Shown: positions 17,901-27,144, numbered from the stretch's first letter. The stretch is 64,000 bases of DNA from Fibrobacter sp. (GCA_024399015.1 JAKSIC010000006.1:62001-126000); one strand, 5' to 3'. Translations and numbers: made by a program. Notes: generated by a model not told the origin, from the letters alone.

Positions 17901-20316
17901 CCACTTCACAAAGCAAGTTCAACGGTTGGGCAATGCGGGGCTGATCCTTGAAAAATTCTGCAGCATCGCTGATGCTCATATCCAGAATTTCAGAAACGTT
18001 CTTTCCCTTGAAGTAAACTTCGCGGGTGGCGTCGTTAAAGCGCTTACCGTTACAGACTTCACAGGTCACCTGTACACTTGGCAAAATGTGCATGTCGATT
18101 TCCTTGACGCCAGCGCCTTCGCAAGCGTCGCATCGACCGCCCTTCACATTGAAGCTGAAACGACTCTTGGTATAGCCACGAATCTTACTTTCTTCCATGC
18201 CAGCGAACAAGTCGCGGATATCATCCCAAATCTTGGTGTAGGTGGCAGGATTACTACGAGGAGTGCGGCCAATGGGAGTCTGGTCAATTTCAATGACCTT
18301 ATCAATATTTTCAAGACCTTCCAAATGGTCGAACTTGCCCACCGGTTCTTCGGAATTGAAGAATACACGAGCCAGTTCGCGACGGAGAATCTGATTCACC
18401 AACGTACTCTTACCGGAGCCGGAAACACCCGTCACCACAGTCAGTGCGCCATCCAACGGAATTTCAACATCAATGCTCTTCAGGTTGTTTTCGGCAGCAC
18501 CGCAAATCTTTAACTTCGGCGTATCCTTGTCAATCTTTTTGTGCTGCTTGGGTACTTCAATTGCCTTACGTCCACTGAGGTAGGCGCCAGTCAAGGAATC
18601 CTTGTTCTTTTCAAGTTCATCAACAGTACCTGCAGCAATAATGCCACCGCCTTCCACGCCTGCACCAGGCCCCACGTCAATGACATAATCCGCATGACGC
18701 ATGGTGTCTTCGTCGTGTTCCACCACAATGAGGCTGTTACCTTGGGCTCGCAGGTGATCCAGCATTCCCAACAGCTTATCGTTATCGCGGGGATGCAAAC
18801 CGATGCTAGGTTCGTCCATCACATACAGCACACCCTGAAGGCCTGCGCCCACCGCACTAGCCAAGCGAATACGCTGAGCTTCGCCACCGCTCAAGGTAGA
18901 TGCCTTGCGGGAAATGTTCAAGTAGCCAAGTCCCACCGCATCCAGGAAATTCAAGCGTCCGCGGATTTCCTTCAGGATTTCGCGGCCAATGCGCTGTTCC
19001 TTTTCAGAAAGCTTCAGGCTATTGAAAAATTCCACAGACTTTTCCACAGACCATTCCGTCATTTCCGTCAGATTATGGCCATGGAAATCCACTGCGTTTG
19101 CAGTACGGTTAATGCGGGAGCCCTTACATTCGGGGCAGACGCCAATCTGCATAAACTTTCGGAAGTGGAAAATATGCCACATATCCCAAAGTTCTTGAAT
19201 GATATCGATGACGCCACGTTCGCTCCCGCTGGGAGTACCGTACAGAATAGCATGCTGCTGGGCAGGCTTCAATTTATTCCAAGGCGTATCGAAGGTAAAC
19301 TTCATTTCGTTAGCAATGGTGCGCAAGTTGCGCCAACCATAATCGCTAAACAACAAAGTTCCCGTGTCCTTTTTCTGGACAGCTAAGGCGCCCTGCTTCA
19401 AGCTCAAAGTCTTATCAGGAATAATCAAGTCCAGGTCAAATTCGCAGGACTCGCCCATACCCTTACAAACGGGGCAGCGACCCTTGGGATCGTTAAAGCT
19501 GAAGAATCGCGGTTCCAGTTCCGGAATGGAAACGCCGCACTTGGGGCAAGCCAACAGCGTACCCTGCAGGCGGTATTCTCCATCACCAAACAAGAAGCTC
19601 ACCAACTTTCCATCCGTCAGCTTGAGAGCTCCTTCAAGGGCTTCGCGCAAGCGGCTTATGTTCTTGCGTTCCAAAGTCAAGCGGTCAATGACAGCTTCGA
19701 TGGTGTGCTTCTCGTAACGCACCAACTGCGGAACTTCTTCAATACGATAAATTTCACCATCTACGCGGGCGCGGACAAAACCATTTTCCTTAAGCTCCGC
19801 CAGTTCCTTACGGTATTCACCCTTACGTTCCTGAACGATGGGAGCCATCACCGTCACTTGGCGAGGAACCCCATTGATTTCACCATCACCGGCATAAAGA
19901 CCATCCACAATCTGGTCCACGGTCTGGGCCTGAATCACGCGACCACATTCCGGGCAGTGGGGCACACCCAAGCGGGCGAACAGCAAACGGTAATGGTCCA
20001 AGATTTCCACCACCGTACCCACCGTACTACGGGGGTTGCGGTTCACAGTCTTCTGGTCAATGGAAATTGTAGGAGAAATACCACGGACACTTTCCACCTC
20101 AGGATGCTTCATACGGCCAATGAACTGGCGGGCATAAGCAGAAAGTGATTCCACAAAGCGGCGCTGGCCTTCCTGAAAAACCGTATCGAAGGCAAGGCTA
20201 CTCTTACCGGAGCCAGACACACCTGTGACCACCACAATGGAGTCGCGGGGAATATTCAAGCTGACATGGCGAAGGTTATGCTCGTGGGCGTCGCGGATAT
20301 CAATGGACTTTGTCAT
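14953..20316 (-). CDS. uvrA: Double-length UvrA excinuclease subunit (fused dimer)
   Basis: A 1787-residue protein, about twice the usual 940. Two complete UvrA modules follow one another, giving four P-loops (GVSGSGKS near residues 33, 634, 1010 and 1520) and four ABC signatures (LSGGEAQR twice, [16 protein letters not shown]). Zinc-finger pairs are present in both halves (for example [15 protein letters not shown] and [15 protein letters not shown]). UvrA works as a dimer that finds bulky DNA damage and loads UvrB; here the dimer is one chain. Chlamydial UvrA has a similar length. There is only weak GAAG before the ATG. Confidence 0.95.
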   Translation of the reverse strand: MTKSIDIRDAHEHNLRHVSLNIPRDSIVVVTGVSGSGKSSLAFDTVFQEGQRRFVESLSAYARQFIGRMKHPEVESVRGISPTISIDQKTVNRNPRSTVGTVVEILDHYRLLFARLGVPHCPECGRVIQAQTVDQIVDGLYAGDGEINGVPRQVTVMAPIVQERKGEYRKELAELKENGFVRARVDGEIYRIEEVPQLVRYEKHTIEAVIDRLTLERKNISRLREALEGALKLTDGKLVSFLFGDGEYRLQGTLLACPKCGVSIPELEPRFFSFNDPKGRCPVCKGMGESCEFDLDLIIPDKTLSLKQGALAVQKKDTGTLLFSDYGWRNLRTIANEMKFTFDTPWNKLKPAQQHAILYGTPSGSERGVIDIIQELWDMWHIFHFRKFMQIGVCPECKGSRINRTANAVDFHGHNLTEMTEWSVEKSVEFFNSLKLSEKEQRIGREILKEIRGRLNFLDAVGLGYLNISRKASTLSGGEAQRIRLASAVGAGLQGVLYVMDEPSIGLHPRDNDKLLGMLDHLRAQGNSLIVVEHDEDTMRHADYVIDVGPGAGVEGGGIIAAGTVDELEKNKDSLTGAYLSGRKAIEVPKQHKKIDKDTPKLKICGAAENNLKSIDVEIPLDGALTVVTGVSGSGKSTLVNQILRRELARVFFNSEEPVGKFDHLEGLENIDKVIEIDQTPIGRTPRSNPATYTKIWDDIRDLFAGMEESKIRGYTKSRFSFNVKGGRCDACEGAGVKEIDMHILPSVQVTCEVCNGKRFNDATREVYFKGKNVSEILDMSISDAAEFFKDQPRIAQPLNLLCEVGLGYLTLGQPSTTLSGGEAQRIKIASELRRPGTGKTLYLLDEPTTGLHFEDIRKLMDCLNRLRTLGNSIVIIEHNLDVIKCADWIIDLGPDAGVHGGKIVATGTPEQIAKCKKSETGRYLAPVLARANNGYKPIQVASTRAAQVGEFARVAENKARYDIVAKASGKDGPSLDIEVHGARKHNLKNIDVTIPRHKLTVVTGVSGSGKSSLAFHTLFSEGQRRFVETLSTYARRFLGRPDRGSIDSITGLAPAIAIDQKSASKSPRSTVATLTEIYDYFRIFWSRVGTPHCLHCGKPVDSYAAGDLMQLAFDRDLNKMVTVLAPFEVKDILKLSKILTEKGYRKVYMGDKLVELPLPKIPTREKQILAVVDQVIVKEENRARLVEAFERAYRDGNGILFLDSEGHERLSASEKPGCPECGWYMDSALNPKHFSFNTHWGACETCLGLGHFKDGKICPACNGERLKPEYLAVRIGGGCKGRADLAAGMNIMDVHHMSIDDARDWFANVNFDGEKNGAGKAKIAEPLLREIIGRLDFLKSVGLGYIGLDRSGDTLSGGESQRIRLASQIGSGLEGVLYVLDEPTVGLHESDTAKLLDTLYRLRDLGNTLVVVEHDMKMMEAADHIIDMGPAAGEFGGEVVAEGAPAALAKPYALQQFPRSETVKYLTRSNPIANQIEAKPITEDTEFYEFKNLSHNNLKNISVKFPKGAVSVVCGVSGSGKSSMVMDEIYPALKRKFQARGKKKESGEVLLVDQSPISGTPRSTPASFTGVFDDIRKLFAKLEQSKIKGFDYGRFSYNLARGRCAACEGRGAVSVEMHFLSDIWEPCDVCGGKRYNQETLTVSFKGKNIADVLDMRVNEACEFFKDQPKILPKLEALRDVGLPYVRLGQPVTTLSGGENQRLKLAAELSRKNAKETVYLLDEPTTGLHLKDIQILWNLLRRLSARGDTVIVIEHHPDIIRLADWKVELGPVGGGNGGHLLQMGSNV

Positions 20317-20518
20317 ATAAAAACTTCAAAATTTGCGCAGATACTTCTGCAATTTATACGAAACAAAATATAGTGAACATTTGAATACTTTTCAATAGCC
20401 GTGACGGGCGTTCATACCATTTACAGCACATTCCCAAGCAGCAACGTCCACCAACCTCAAAAAATTTCCTAAGATTGGGCAAAACAATTAATTTGGAAAA
20501 ACAAAAGGATATTCGTTC
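20317..20518. other. Divergent intergenic region upstream of uvrA
   Basis: About 200 bp between the divergent uvrA and lipoprotein genes. On the minus strand TATATTTTG occurs near 20365, a possible -10 region for uvrA. I see no SOS-box-like sequence and no RNA gene. Confidence 0.3.
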
Positions 20519-21040
20519 ATGAAAAACTGTCTCGTCTCCATTCTTGTTTTGACCGCAGCTTTTTTCTTTCAATCATGCAACGAGGTTCAAAAAGAGAATA
20601 AACCAAAGGATGATTTTGGTGACACCAACGAAGTGTTTTCCGATGCTCTTCCTGCAGTTCTCGATAGTTTCTCTATCGAAGTTCCATCCAAAATTGTTGT
20701 AAAAAAACAGAGCAGTTCCTCAAACAACGCCGTCTACTCTTTCATCGAACCGTCCGGCAAAAAGATGATGTCCCTTTATATCGGTGAACATCCCATGACT
20801 ATTAGCCGCTTCGGAAGGATCCTCTCCTCCAACAAGGGCCAACTGAACTTTGTGGGAAAGAAAGAAATTGCATTGAAGCCTAAGAGCCAAAACAAGGATG
20901 TCCGCACCATCCACATGATTTCCGTGGGAACCCAGAAATCCCAGATGTACCTCGAATTCAATTACGCACAGGACAACGCCAACGCAGATCTTCTTGAAAA
21001 GATCGTTACTTCTGCGAAACTCATCCCCCAGCAGAACTAA
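20519..21040 (+). CDS. Small lipoprotein, unknown function
   Basis: A 173-residue protein with a signal peptide and lipobox (FQSC, Cys 20). The mature part is charged, with a Ser-rich stretch near residue 65 and alternating strands. No family was recognised. AAAGGA precedes the ATG. It is followed 9 bp later by tRNA-Ala and then a terminator, so gene and tRNA may share a transcript. Confidence 0.65.
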   Translation: MKNCLVSILVLTAAFFFQSCNEVQKENKPKDDFGDTNEVFSDALPAVLDSFSIEVPSKIVVKKQSSSSNNAVYSFIEPSGKKMMSLYIGEHPMTISRFGRILSSNKGQLNFVGKKEIALKPKSQNKDVRTIHMISVGTQKSQMYLEFNYAQDNANADLLEKIVTSAKLIPQQN

Positions 21041-21049
21041 AACACCTTT

Positions 21050-21122
21050 GGGGGTATAGCTCAGTTGGTAGAGCGACAGGTTCGCAATCTGTAAGTCAGG
21101 AGTTCGACTCTCCCTACCTCCA
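21050..21122 (+). tRNA. tRNA-Ala, anticodon CGC
   Basis: A 73-base cloverleaf. The acceptor stem GGGGGTA/TACCTCC has the G3:U70 wobble pair that marks alanine tRNAs. Anticodon loop TTCGCAA gives CGC (codon GCG), the T-loop is TTCGACT and the discriminator is A. CCA is not encoded. One T-stem mismatch (A49/C65) is visible. Confidence 0.93.
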
Positions 21123-21130
21123 CAAACTTT

Positions 21131-21157
21131 AAGGACGACCATTGGGCCGTCCTTTTT
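21131..21157 (+). terminator. Terminator after tRNA-Ala
   Basis: AGGACGACC/GGCCGTCCT stem with one mismatch, followed by T5. Confidence 0.75.
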
Positions 21158-21160
21158 CAT

Positions 21161-21181
21161 TGATTACTAGTCTCTAGATTT
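21161..21181. repeat. Possible heptamer-phased tract at a stop codon
   Basis: Three loose units, tgattac, tagtctc and tagattt, spanning the TAG stop of the minus-strand gene ending at 21174. It is weaker than the other tracts. Confidence 0.35.
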
Positions 21182-22499
21182 CCCACTTGAATCCGGCTTT
21201 CAATTCCGTCAACAAGTTTCCTTTGGAGAATAATTTCTTATAGTAATTGGACAAACTGTAGCCTTTATAGATCTGTTCTAGGCCCAAGTAAACTGTTCCA
21301 AAATTTGGTTTCCAGCATGCCATAAGACCCCAATTACCAACAAACTTCTGTATTTCCTCGTATTCAGGATCTGGTCCATCAATTACAAATCCGTAGAATA
21401 TGTTCAATTTCGCTTCCACGGAAATATTGTTCCTAAATTTGTACGAAATCTTTGAACGAAGGGTTGGACCAATCCACTTTCCATAGTAGCGAGAAACGGG
21501 CACTACAATGGAATCCATAAGTTCATCAATACGATCTTCCCAGTACAGGGAATCAATTGCATTTTCATCCATAATGGGACATTGATCACCATATTTTTGC
21601 ATACAGTAGGCTACAGTCAACGGCATACCAACTTCACCCCAGCCATTGTTCACCTTAACAGTGCATTCCTCTCGAGTATCACTGGTAGAGCAAATTTTCT
21701 TCGCCTCTTCCTTTAATTTTCTTTCATAGTCCGCAAGGAACTTCTTGTAGTCAGAGACATAGTCCGCCTCGAAGCGCAGCCCCAGGTAAGCCGATCCATT
21801 CAAACCATAAGTGGACGTTCTATTCCAAGAAGCAAACAGAGCATAGGACATCGGCCCCTCGGAATCGTAATAAGCCCAAGCTGCGGCACCAAAACGATCC
21901 TTTCCCTTTCTATAAAATTCCTTTTGCAACCAGCCGTAGAATGTTGCAGAAACATCTTCGCCTTCAGCAAAATTCAAATCAATTCCCGCATTCAGCAACA
22001 CGGTCTGACCAACCAAGGAGTATTCCGCACCTAAAGCCAAAGTCCAATCATTGGTATCCAAAGCCGGCATATTATCATTCATCAAGAACCAGTCACCGGT
22101 AAGCCCCAAACCGAGAGAATGAATCCAGGAACCTGAGGAATAATCCATAAAAGGCGTAAGCGACAAGTACATATCGCCGCCATATTCACCCTTATTTTTT
22201 GCTGAACCGAACTCATCATAACGCAAGCCATAAAAACCTGCGTCACCTAAAATGCGAAAAGACAGCGCACCCGATGCACTATCGTCCTTTACACCCAGAG
22301 CATCATAATAACTCTTTAAAATTTCCTGAAGTTCCGCGGTATAAGGACCAGGCAAAGCCACAGCATCTTCAAAAGCCTTAACAGCGGAAGACACATCCCC
22401 CGCCTCTTCGGCCTTCATTGCACGAAAATAAGCCTCCTCCTGGGTTTCAGCCCAGAGAAGAGTAGAAAGCAATAGAAGAACTACTGCTATCCGATGCAT
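21174..22499 (-). CDS. Exported beta-barrel-like protein with N-terminal helical repeat
   Basis: A 441-residue protein. After a signal peptide (cleavage near LLWA, residue 17) comes a short TPR-like helical pair (about 20-60), then many amphipathic strands rich in Tyr and Trp through to the C-terminus, as in outer-membrane barrels. A Cys-containing loop lies near residues 255-300. Its ATG follows directly on the stop of the Met/Pro-rich protein gene (TAAATG), so both should be read from the sigma-54 promoter at 22967-22982. The function is unknown. Confidence 0.65.
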   Translation of the reverse strand: MHRIAVVLLLLSTLLWAETQEEAYFRAMKAEEAGDVSSAVKAFEDAVALPGPYTAELQEILKSYYDALGVKDDSASGALSFRILGDAGFYGLRYDEFGSAKNKGEYGGDMYLSLTPFMDYSSGSWIHSLGLGLTGDWFLMNDNMPALDTNDWTLALGAEYSLVGQTVLLNAGIDLNFAEGEDVSATFYGWLQKEFYRKGKDRFGAAAWAYYDSEGPMSYALFASWNRTSTYGLNGSAYLGLRFEADYVSDYKKFLADYERKLKEEAKKICSTSDTREECTVKVNNGWGEVGMPLTVAYCMQKYGDQCPIMDENAIDSLYWEDRIDELMDSIVVPVSRYYGKWIGPTLRSKISYKFRNNISVEAKLNIFYGFVIDGPDPEYEEIQKFVGNWGLMACWKPNFGTVYLGLEQIYKGYSLSNYYKKLFSKGNLLTELKAGFKWEI

Positions 22500-22955
22500 T
22501 TAGTGGTGATTTCGATCCCCTTCATTAGGGCGGGGATTCTGGAAATCTCGCGGACCCATGGGCATCATCGGCATCATCGGCATCATCGGATGTGCACCCG
22601 GTCTGTCGTAGTTCTTCTGATGTTCGCGAGAATTATTGGGCATTTCCCCTTCGAAGCGAGGACGAGTTTCCTTCTTCTTGGAAACTTCCTTACGAATTGA
22701 ATTCTTTTCAGCAGCGGAGCTAGCGCGCAAATCCGAAAGGATCTGCTCACGAGCTTGACGACGTTCAGCACGGAGTCTCTGCCAATCTTCGCTTTCCTTT
22801 GCACCGAGAGCAGGAGCATCCTTGGATACAGCAGCCCTTTCAGCAGGGGTCGGGATAGAGGATTCGGGACGATCCAAAGGCTGGGCGACAACCGCAGTTG
22901 CCGTCATCATCAAGAAAATCGATATGAAACCCAATTTTTTCATTTTCGTCTTCAT
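22500..22955 (-). CDS. Periplasmic Met/Pro-rich small protein, sigma-54 target
   Basis: A 151-residue protein: signal peptide to about residue 24 (VVAQ), a charged helical middle rich in Arg, Glu and Lys (about 50-100), then a low-complexity tail with MMPMMPMMPMG and a His-rich end (RNHH). Met- and His-rich tails can bind soft metals, so a metal role is conceivable but unproven. A perfect -24/-12 promoter predicts transcription start at 22956, one base before this ATG. If so, the ATG at 22943 (residue 5), with a 13-base leader, is a serious alternative start. Confidence 0.65.
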   Translation of the reverse strand: MKTKMKKLGFISIFLMMTATAVVAQPLDRPESSIPTPAERAAVSKDAPALGAKESEDWQRLRAERRQAREQILSDLRASSAAEKNSIRKEVSKKKETRPRFEGEMPNNSREHQKNYDRPGAHPMMPMMPMMPMGPRDFQNPRPNEGDRNHH

Positions 22956-22966
22956 GCCTTAGCTTT

Positions 22967-22982
22967 TGCAAATTCCGTGCCA
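22967..22982 (-). promoter_or_regulatory. Sigma-54 (-24/-12) promoter
   Basis: TGGCACGGAATTTGCA on the minus strand matches the RpoN consensus TGGCAC-N5-TTGC exactly. It lies between a sigma-54 activator gene and the two-gene envelope operon, and is oriented towards the latter. Predicted +1 is about 22956. Confidence 0.85.
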
Positions 22983-22988
22983 ACTATC

Positions 22989-23131
22989 CGTTTAGGCTAT
23001 AATTTAGACAAATTCATCTAATTTCGGTTGATTTTTATACTTAATATAAAAAAACAACTATTCATCCAAATTGATTTTTTCGGGAATTCCGGCCCCAGCG
23101 AGACAAATCACCCCGAAAAATCGCCTAAACG
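22989..23131. promoter_or_regulatory. Candidate upstream activator region with inverted repeats
   Basis: The space upstream of the -24/-12 promoter contains CGTTTAGGC (22989-22997) matched by GCCTAAACG (23123-23131), and GATTTTTTCGGG (23073-23084) matched by CCCGAAAAATC (23112-23122). These could be enhancer sites for the activator. The inner pair could instead be a terminator for the activator gene, although no T-run follows. Confidence 0.4.
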
Positions 23132-23141
23132 AAACAATCTC

Positions 23142-24596
23142 CTAATTTTTAAAATCTTCCTTCTTCATTTCCAGGCGCTCCATGATTTCACGGAGGACCT
23201 TTCTGTCGATACCCAAAATCGTCGCTGCCAAAGTCAAATTGGCATTGCTATCCTTCAGGGCTCGTGCGATAACGTCTCGTTCCACCGCTTCACGGGCTTC
23301 CTTCAGTGTGCGGGGAGATTCCTTGGCCTGGGACTGAACATCACCAAGTCCAAGATCCTCGGGCTGGATCACACCATGGACAGCCATGACCAAAGCCTTC
23401 TGGATTCTGTTTTCCAGTTCACGGACGTTTCCCGGCCAATGATATCCAAGCAAGGCCTTTTCGGTGTTGCGGCTCAAGTGGCACTTGCCACGGCCATATT
23501 CCGCGCCGTATCTCGTGAGAAAATCTTCAGCCAACAACACAACATCCTGGCCACGTTCACGGAGGGGCGGCAACACCATAGGCATCACCTGCAGTCTGAA
23601 ATACAAGTCTTCTCTAAAGCGTTTTTCCCTTACCGCTTCTTCCAAGTCCACATGGGTTGCAGAAATCACACGGACATTCACCGGGATTTCGCGATTGTCG
23701 CCAACGCGGGTAATATGCTTTTCCTGCAACACGCGAAGAAGTTTCACCTGCATGTTCATGGGAAGTTCACCAATTTCATCCAGGAAAATGGTTCCGCCAT
23801 CGGCCTCTTCGAAGAAGCCCTTACGATTGTCAATAGCACCAGTAAAGGAACCCTTGGCATGACCGAACAGCAAAGATTCCATCAAGTTCTCAGGAATGGC
23901 TCCACAGTTCACCGCAATAAACGGTTTGTCGGCGCGGGGGCTATGCCTATGGATGTACTTGGCAAAGACTTCCTTACCTGTACCCGTTTCACCGCGGATA
24001 ATCACAGGCATGGGAAGCGGTGCAAGTTTGTCAGCAAGGCGCACAAGTTCTGCCATCACTGCAGAAGAGTAAACAATGCCGTCCTTACGGACAACGTTTT
24101 TCAAGACATCCAGAGATTCCTTGTCGCGGAGGCGGTCATAGACTGCAAAGGCAAACTTTTCACAGACAGCCACAAAGGAATCGAACAACTTAACATCTTC
24201 GTCAGTAAAGGGTTCTTCGCGAGCGGCGCGCTGCAGGTACAGGTAACCCGCCTCGGAGTCCGGCGTTCTAAAGGGCGACACCATAATGCTTGTCAGCTGG
24301 TTCTGCACAATGGACTTGGACAAGTCCGCAGAATCATCGTCCAGCTGGTTCCAGACCACAGCCTTGTTCTCGGACTTGGCCTGACGCACCGCAGAAATGG
24401 AAATGGAAACTTCTTCAGGGTTGCTGAGGTGCAGAGGTTTCTCGCCGGCAATGTCAAGTACTGCGGCGTCGGCGCGGAGTACGCTTCTGGCCACTTCGAG
24501 AATCTTCGGGAACAAAGTTTCCGGCTGGTCCTCATCCAAAAGTGTCTTTACCACATCCAACATCTTTTCTGTGGCAAGCATTGATTCCGTTTTCAA
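23142..24596 (-). CDS. Sigma-54-dependent transcriptional activator (GAF-AAA+-Fis HTH)
   Basis: A 484-residue enhancer-binding protein. The N-terminal region (about 1-165) looks like a GAF sensor domain. The AAA+ core has Walker A GETGTGKE (about 200-207), a sigma-54 contact loop reading GSFTGA rather than GAFTGA, Walker B TIFLDEIGEL and the arginine-finger region FREDLYFRL. A Fis-type helix-turn-helix (NLTLAATILGIDRKVL) closes the protein. The start is taken as TTG at 24596 with GAGG 5 bases before it; the ATG at 24581 is possible. It is third in an operon after a TPR lipoprotein and a kinase, and sits beside a sigma-54 promoter. Confidence 0.9.
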   Translation of the reverse strand: MKTESMLATEKMLDVVKTLLDEDQPETLFPKILEVARSVLRADAAVLDIAGEKPLHLSNPEEVSISISAVRQAKSENKAVVWNQLDDDSADLSKSIVQNQLTSIMVSPFRTPDSEAGYLYLQRAAREEPFTDEDVKLFDSFVAVCEKFAFAVYDRLRDKESLDVLKNVVRKDGIVYSSAVMAELVRLADKLAPLPMPVIIRGETGTGKEVFAKYIHRHSPRADKPFIAVNCGAIPENLMESLLFGHAKGSFTGAIDNRKGFFEEADGGTIFLDEIGELPMNMQVKLLRVLQEKHITRVGDNREIPVNVRVISATHVDLEEAVREKRFREDLYFRLQVMPMVLPPLRERGQDVVLLAEDFLTRYGAEYGRGKCHLSRNTEKALLGYHWPGNVRELENRIQKALVMAVHGVIQPEDLGLGDVQSQAKESPRTLKEAREAVERDVIARALKDSNANLTLAATILGIDRKVLREIMERLEMKKEDFKN

Positions 24597-24618
24597 GTCA
24601 ACCTCGAATTAAAAATTT

Positions 24619-25800
24619 TTACTCTGAAGCAGGAATGGGCAAGTTCTGTAGCATTTCCTTTATCTGCGCCGAATCCGCTGTTACGGGTTCAGAAACAGAG
24701 TCGGCAGCATCCACATTCAAGCTTCTTGACTGTTTCAACAACATTTCACCTGTGGCATCAATATCCGGCCTTTTTGTACCGAAATAAAGTCCCAAGGCTA
24801 CAAGCAGAAATATAGGAACAAGTATCACAAACAAGATAACCTTGTTCATACGCTTTTTCTGCAAAGCACCACAAACAGCGTACGGCAAATCACACTTTGC
24901 AGCAGATGATACTTTTGTTCCCGTTTTTGGCAAAACTTCCTGCTGCAGGAACTTCTGGATTCCACTCATCAAGGCAATTTCGCCACCAGAAACCTTTCCT
25001 ATGGCGATTTCCAAAAGTTCGTCCAGTTCATCGAAATCTTCCACGCGGTTTTCTGGATCCGTTGCAAGCAAGCCTTGCCACAAAGGTTCCAAGACACTGA
25101 TAAATTCAGGATCCAAATTCAATCCCAAATACAGTTTTTCAGAAATATTGACTTCGCCAACCGCGGTTACCTTAGAGGCAAAATCGTCGTAGCCATTGGC
25201 CTCAATCAAATCCGAACCAGAAATCCAGCGGTAAAGTAGCAAGCCCAGGCTGAACAGGTCGCTTTTCTCGGAAGGCTGTTTCCCCAGAAAACGTTCCGGA
25301 GCGGCATAGGCCAAGGCTCCAGGGCCAACGATACCGAAGTCGATAAGTACCGGGAAAAGTTCACGGGAACCATCTTTTTCTACCACTGTGAAAATTACAT
25401 TGGATGGGTGCAAATCACCATGGGATACATCCAGCTTACTTGTTCTGCCAAGAGCAAAAGCCACGTAGCGCAAAGCTTGCAACGCCACAGGTACCGGCAT
25501 TCGATTCAAGTTATTGGACGGAACACCATCTACAAAATCATAGACCAGGTATGCGGAACCATCACGTTCACCAAATTCCACCACTCTATACAAGTTGGAA
25601 ATTCGGGAGTTTTCCAAAGTTTCCAAGACATCCTTGTCAAAGGAAATTCCTGGTTTGTACCACTTCAGAACACAGTCCCTGCCATCAGCAGAAACCTTGT
25701 AAATACTGGACTCGCCGCCAGAATGCAGCAAGTAGCAGTCCGTCATCGAATCAAGAACAGACGGCTTGCCAGAAGGATTATCCAAAGTACTCAGACTCAT
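24619..25800 (-). CDS. Membrane-anchored Ser/Thr protein kinase (Hanks type)
   Basis: A 393-residue protein with an N-terminal kinase domain: Lys46 (VLKWYK) for ATP, a catalytic loop reading HGDLHPSN (127-134; Arg of HRD is Gly), Asp154 of DFG and AAPER (166-170). A hydrophobic segment at about 318-340 follows, so the kinase is cytoplasmic with a short, roughly 50-residue outer tail and no PASTA domain. Missing Arg in HRD suggests activation without activation-loop phosphorylation. ATGA overlaps the stop of the TPR lipoprotein gene, and the sigma-54 activator starts 22 bp downstream. Confidence 0.88.
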   Translation of the reverse strand: MSLSTLDNPSGKPSVLDSMTDCYLLHSGGESSIYKVSADGRDCVLKWYKPGISFDKDVLETLENSRISNLYRVVEFGERDGSAYLVYDFVDGVPSNNLNRMPVPVALQALRYVAFALGRTSKLDVSHGDLHPSNVIFTVVEKDGSRELFPVLIDFGIVGPGALAYAAPERFLGKQPSEKSDLFSLGLLLYRWISGSDLIEANGYDDFASKVTAVGEVNISEKLYLGLNLDPEFISVLEPLWQGLLATDPENRVEDFDELDELLEIAIGKVSGGEIALMSGIQKFLQQEVLPKTGTKVSSAAKCDLPYAVCGALQKKRMNKVILFVILVPIFLLVALGLYFGTKRPDIDATGEMLLKQSRSLNVDAADSVSEPVTADSAQIKEMLQNLPIPASE

Positions 25801-26522
25801 AATTCTTCCGACAAAATTTTAGCCTTGAGGGAATCCTCCGCCACCTTAGTCCAATGAGCAAGAGCCCTATCCTTGGGCAAAGCTTCATGACCCATGGACC
25901 AGATATCCCAGGCGGATTCAACATCACCTTCTTCCCAATAGATGTTACCCAGGTTCACGTAGGCTGAGGCAAATTTCGGTTCCTTGGTAACCACGTAGAT
26001 AAAAATATTCTTGGCCTCGTCAACTCGGCCCTGCCTTGCCAAAATCAAGGCCTTCAAGTTATAGCTGAAGAAATTCAAGCTATCCAGCTGGATGGACTGG
26101 TCTAGCAAAGGCAACACGTTTGCCTTGCGGTGCTGTTCCATAGTGGCCTTAGCCAAGTAAAACAAGCATGTGGAGTAATTGGCGTCAATCTTTCCGCTGC
26201 TATCCACGCGGGACAAGATTTCAAACTCCTGGGTAGTTCGTTCCCACAGCTTGAATGTGGGACCATTCAGCTTTTCTTCATTTTCGGCAACTGCATAGTA
26301 AGAAAGAGCCAGACCATAACGGGCGTTGCGATGAGCGGGCTGCTGATCCAAAGCCTTGTTGAAATTGGCGATAGCTCGGTCGTAGTCCCCGATTCTCAGG
26401 GCATCGTTTCCACGGGCCACATCCTCATCGACACAAGCACAAAAACAAACCATAGCCGCGGCGGCTACGATTTTCAGCAAAAAATTCCTGATTTTTGGGG
26501 ATTTTCTATCCCAAATGCTCAT
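25797..26522 (-). CDS. TPR-repeat lipoprotein
   Basis: A 241-residue protein. A basic N-terminus and hydrophobic stretch end in the lipobox-like FCAC (Cys about 30). The rest is tetratricopeptide repeats: GNDALRIGDYDRAIANFNKAL, then helical pairs to AYVNLGNIYWEEGDVESAW near residue 210. As the first gene of the kinase/activator operon (4-bp overlap with the kinase gene), it is a plausible envelope sensor or scaffold for the kinase; this is inferred from context only. Confidence 0.75.
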   Translation of the reverse strand: MSIWDRKSPKIRNFLLKIVAAAAMVCFCACVDEDVARGNDALRIGDYDRAIANFNKALDQQPAHRNARYGLALSYYAVAENEEKLNGPTFKLWERTTQEFEILSRVDSSGKIDANYSTCLFYLAKATMEQHRKANVLPLLDQSIQLDSLNFFSYNLKALILARQGRVDEAKNIFIYVVTKEPKFASAYVNLGNIYWEEGDVESAWDIWSMGHEALPKDRALAHWTKVAEDSLKAKILSEEL

Positions 26523-26560
26523 ACACCCACAAAATAACTAAAAATTTTGGTTTTAAGCAT

Positions 26561-26588
26561 AAAAAAAATCCCTACCCGAGGGTAGGGA
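26561..26588 (-). terminator. Terminator of the DUF3332 gene
   Basis: Perfect 9-bp stem TCCCTACCC/GGGTAGGGA with a GA loop, followed on the minus strand by eight T. It lies downstream of the gene ending at 26620. Confidence 0.85.
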
Positions 26589-26619
26589 CTTTTGAAATCG
26601 ATTTCAATAAGTAAAAGAA

Positions 26620-27057
26620 TTACTTGTCGAGTTCGCGCTGAGCAACAACGTTGCCATCCACGTCAAGAGCGCGGACAACGTTTTCATCGCGCTGGAGGGT
26701 CAGGTTAGCCTTTTCGCCAGCAGCGGTGGTGATTTCAACGGACATAGAACCGTCGGAGTTCTTGACAGCAGCAATTTCGTTGCCCTGTGCGTCCTTTTCA
26801 TAGTAGGAGTCGCCAGCAGCGAGCGGGTTTGCACCAGTCCAGAATTCAACAGTGTTGAGAACGAGACCATCGATCAGCCACATGCTGACTTCGTAAACCG
26901 GGATAACCCAGAAAGCGAAGTTGATGATGGAGTTCATCCACTTGTTGCCGAAAGAACCAGCAAAATCGTGAGCCTTCTTGAAGCAAGCATTCTTACCATA
27001 GCAACCGGTGAGAACGATCATGCTTGCGCAAGCGAGAGTGATGAGAGCTTTTTTCAT
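26620..27057 (-). CDS. DUF3332-family lipoprotein
   Basis: A 145-residue protein with lipobox LTGC (Cys 19). The region SFGNKWMNSIINFAFWVIPVYEVSMWLIDGLVLNTVEFWTG has the layout of the DUF3332 family: a GNK motif, two hydrophobic helices and an EFWTGxNP motif. The C-terminal part is small beta strands. Family function is unknown. It has AAGGAG before the ATG and its own sigma-70-like promoter and terminator, so it is a well-expressed single gene. Confidence 0.8.
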   Translation of the reverse strand: MKKALITLACASMIVLTGCYGKNACFKKAHDFAGSFGNKWMNSIINFAFWVIPVYEVSMWLIDGLVLNTVEFWTGANPLAAGDSYYEKDAQGNEIAAVKNSDGSMSVEITTAAGEKANLTLQRDENVVRALDVDGNVVAQRELDK

Positions 27058-27107
27058 TGTAATACTCCTTAAGGATTGAGTTTTCGCTTTTTTTATGCGA
27101 TGCCCGA

Positions 27108-27134
27108 AATATAATTAAAAAAAAAGTTTGTCAA
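27108..27134 (-). promoter_or_regulatory. Sigma-70-like promoter of the DUF3332 lipoprotein
   Basis: A perfect -35 TTGACA (27134-27129) is followed by TATATT after 15 bp or TATTTC after 17 bp, upstream of the start at 27057. Confidence 0.55.
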
Positions 27135-27144
27135 CAAGATTTTG

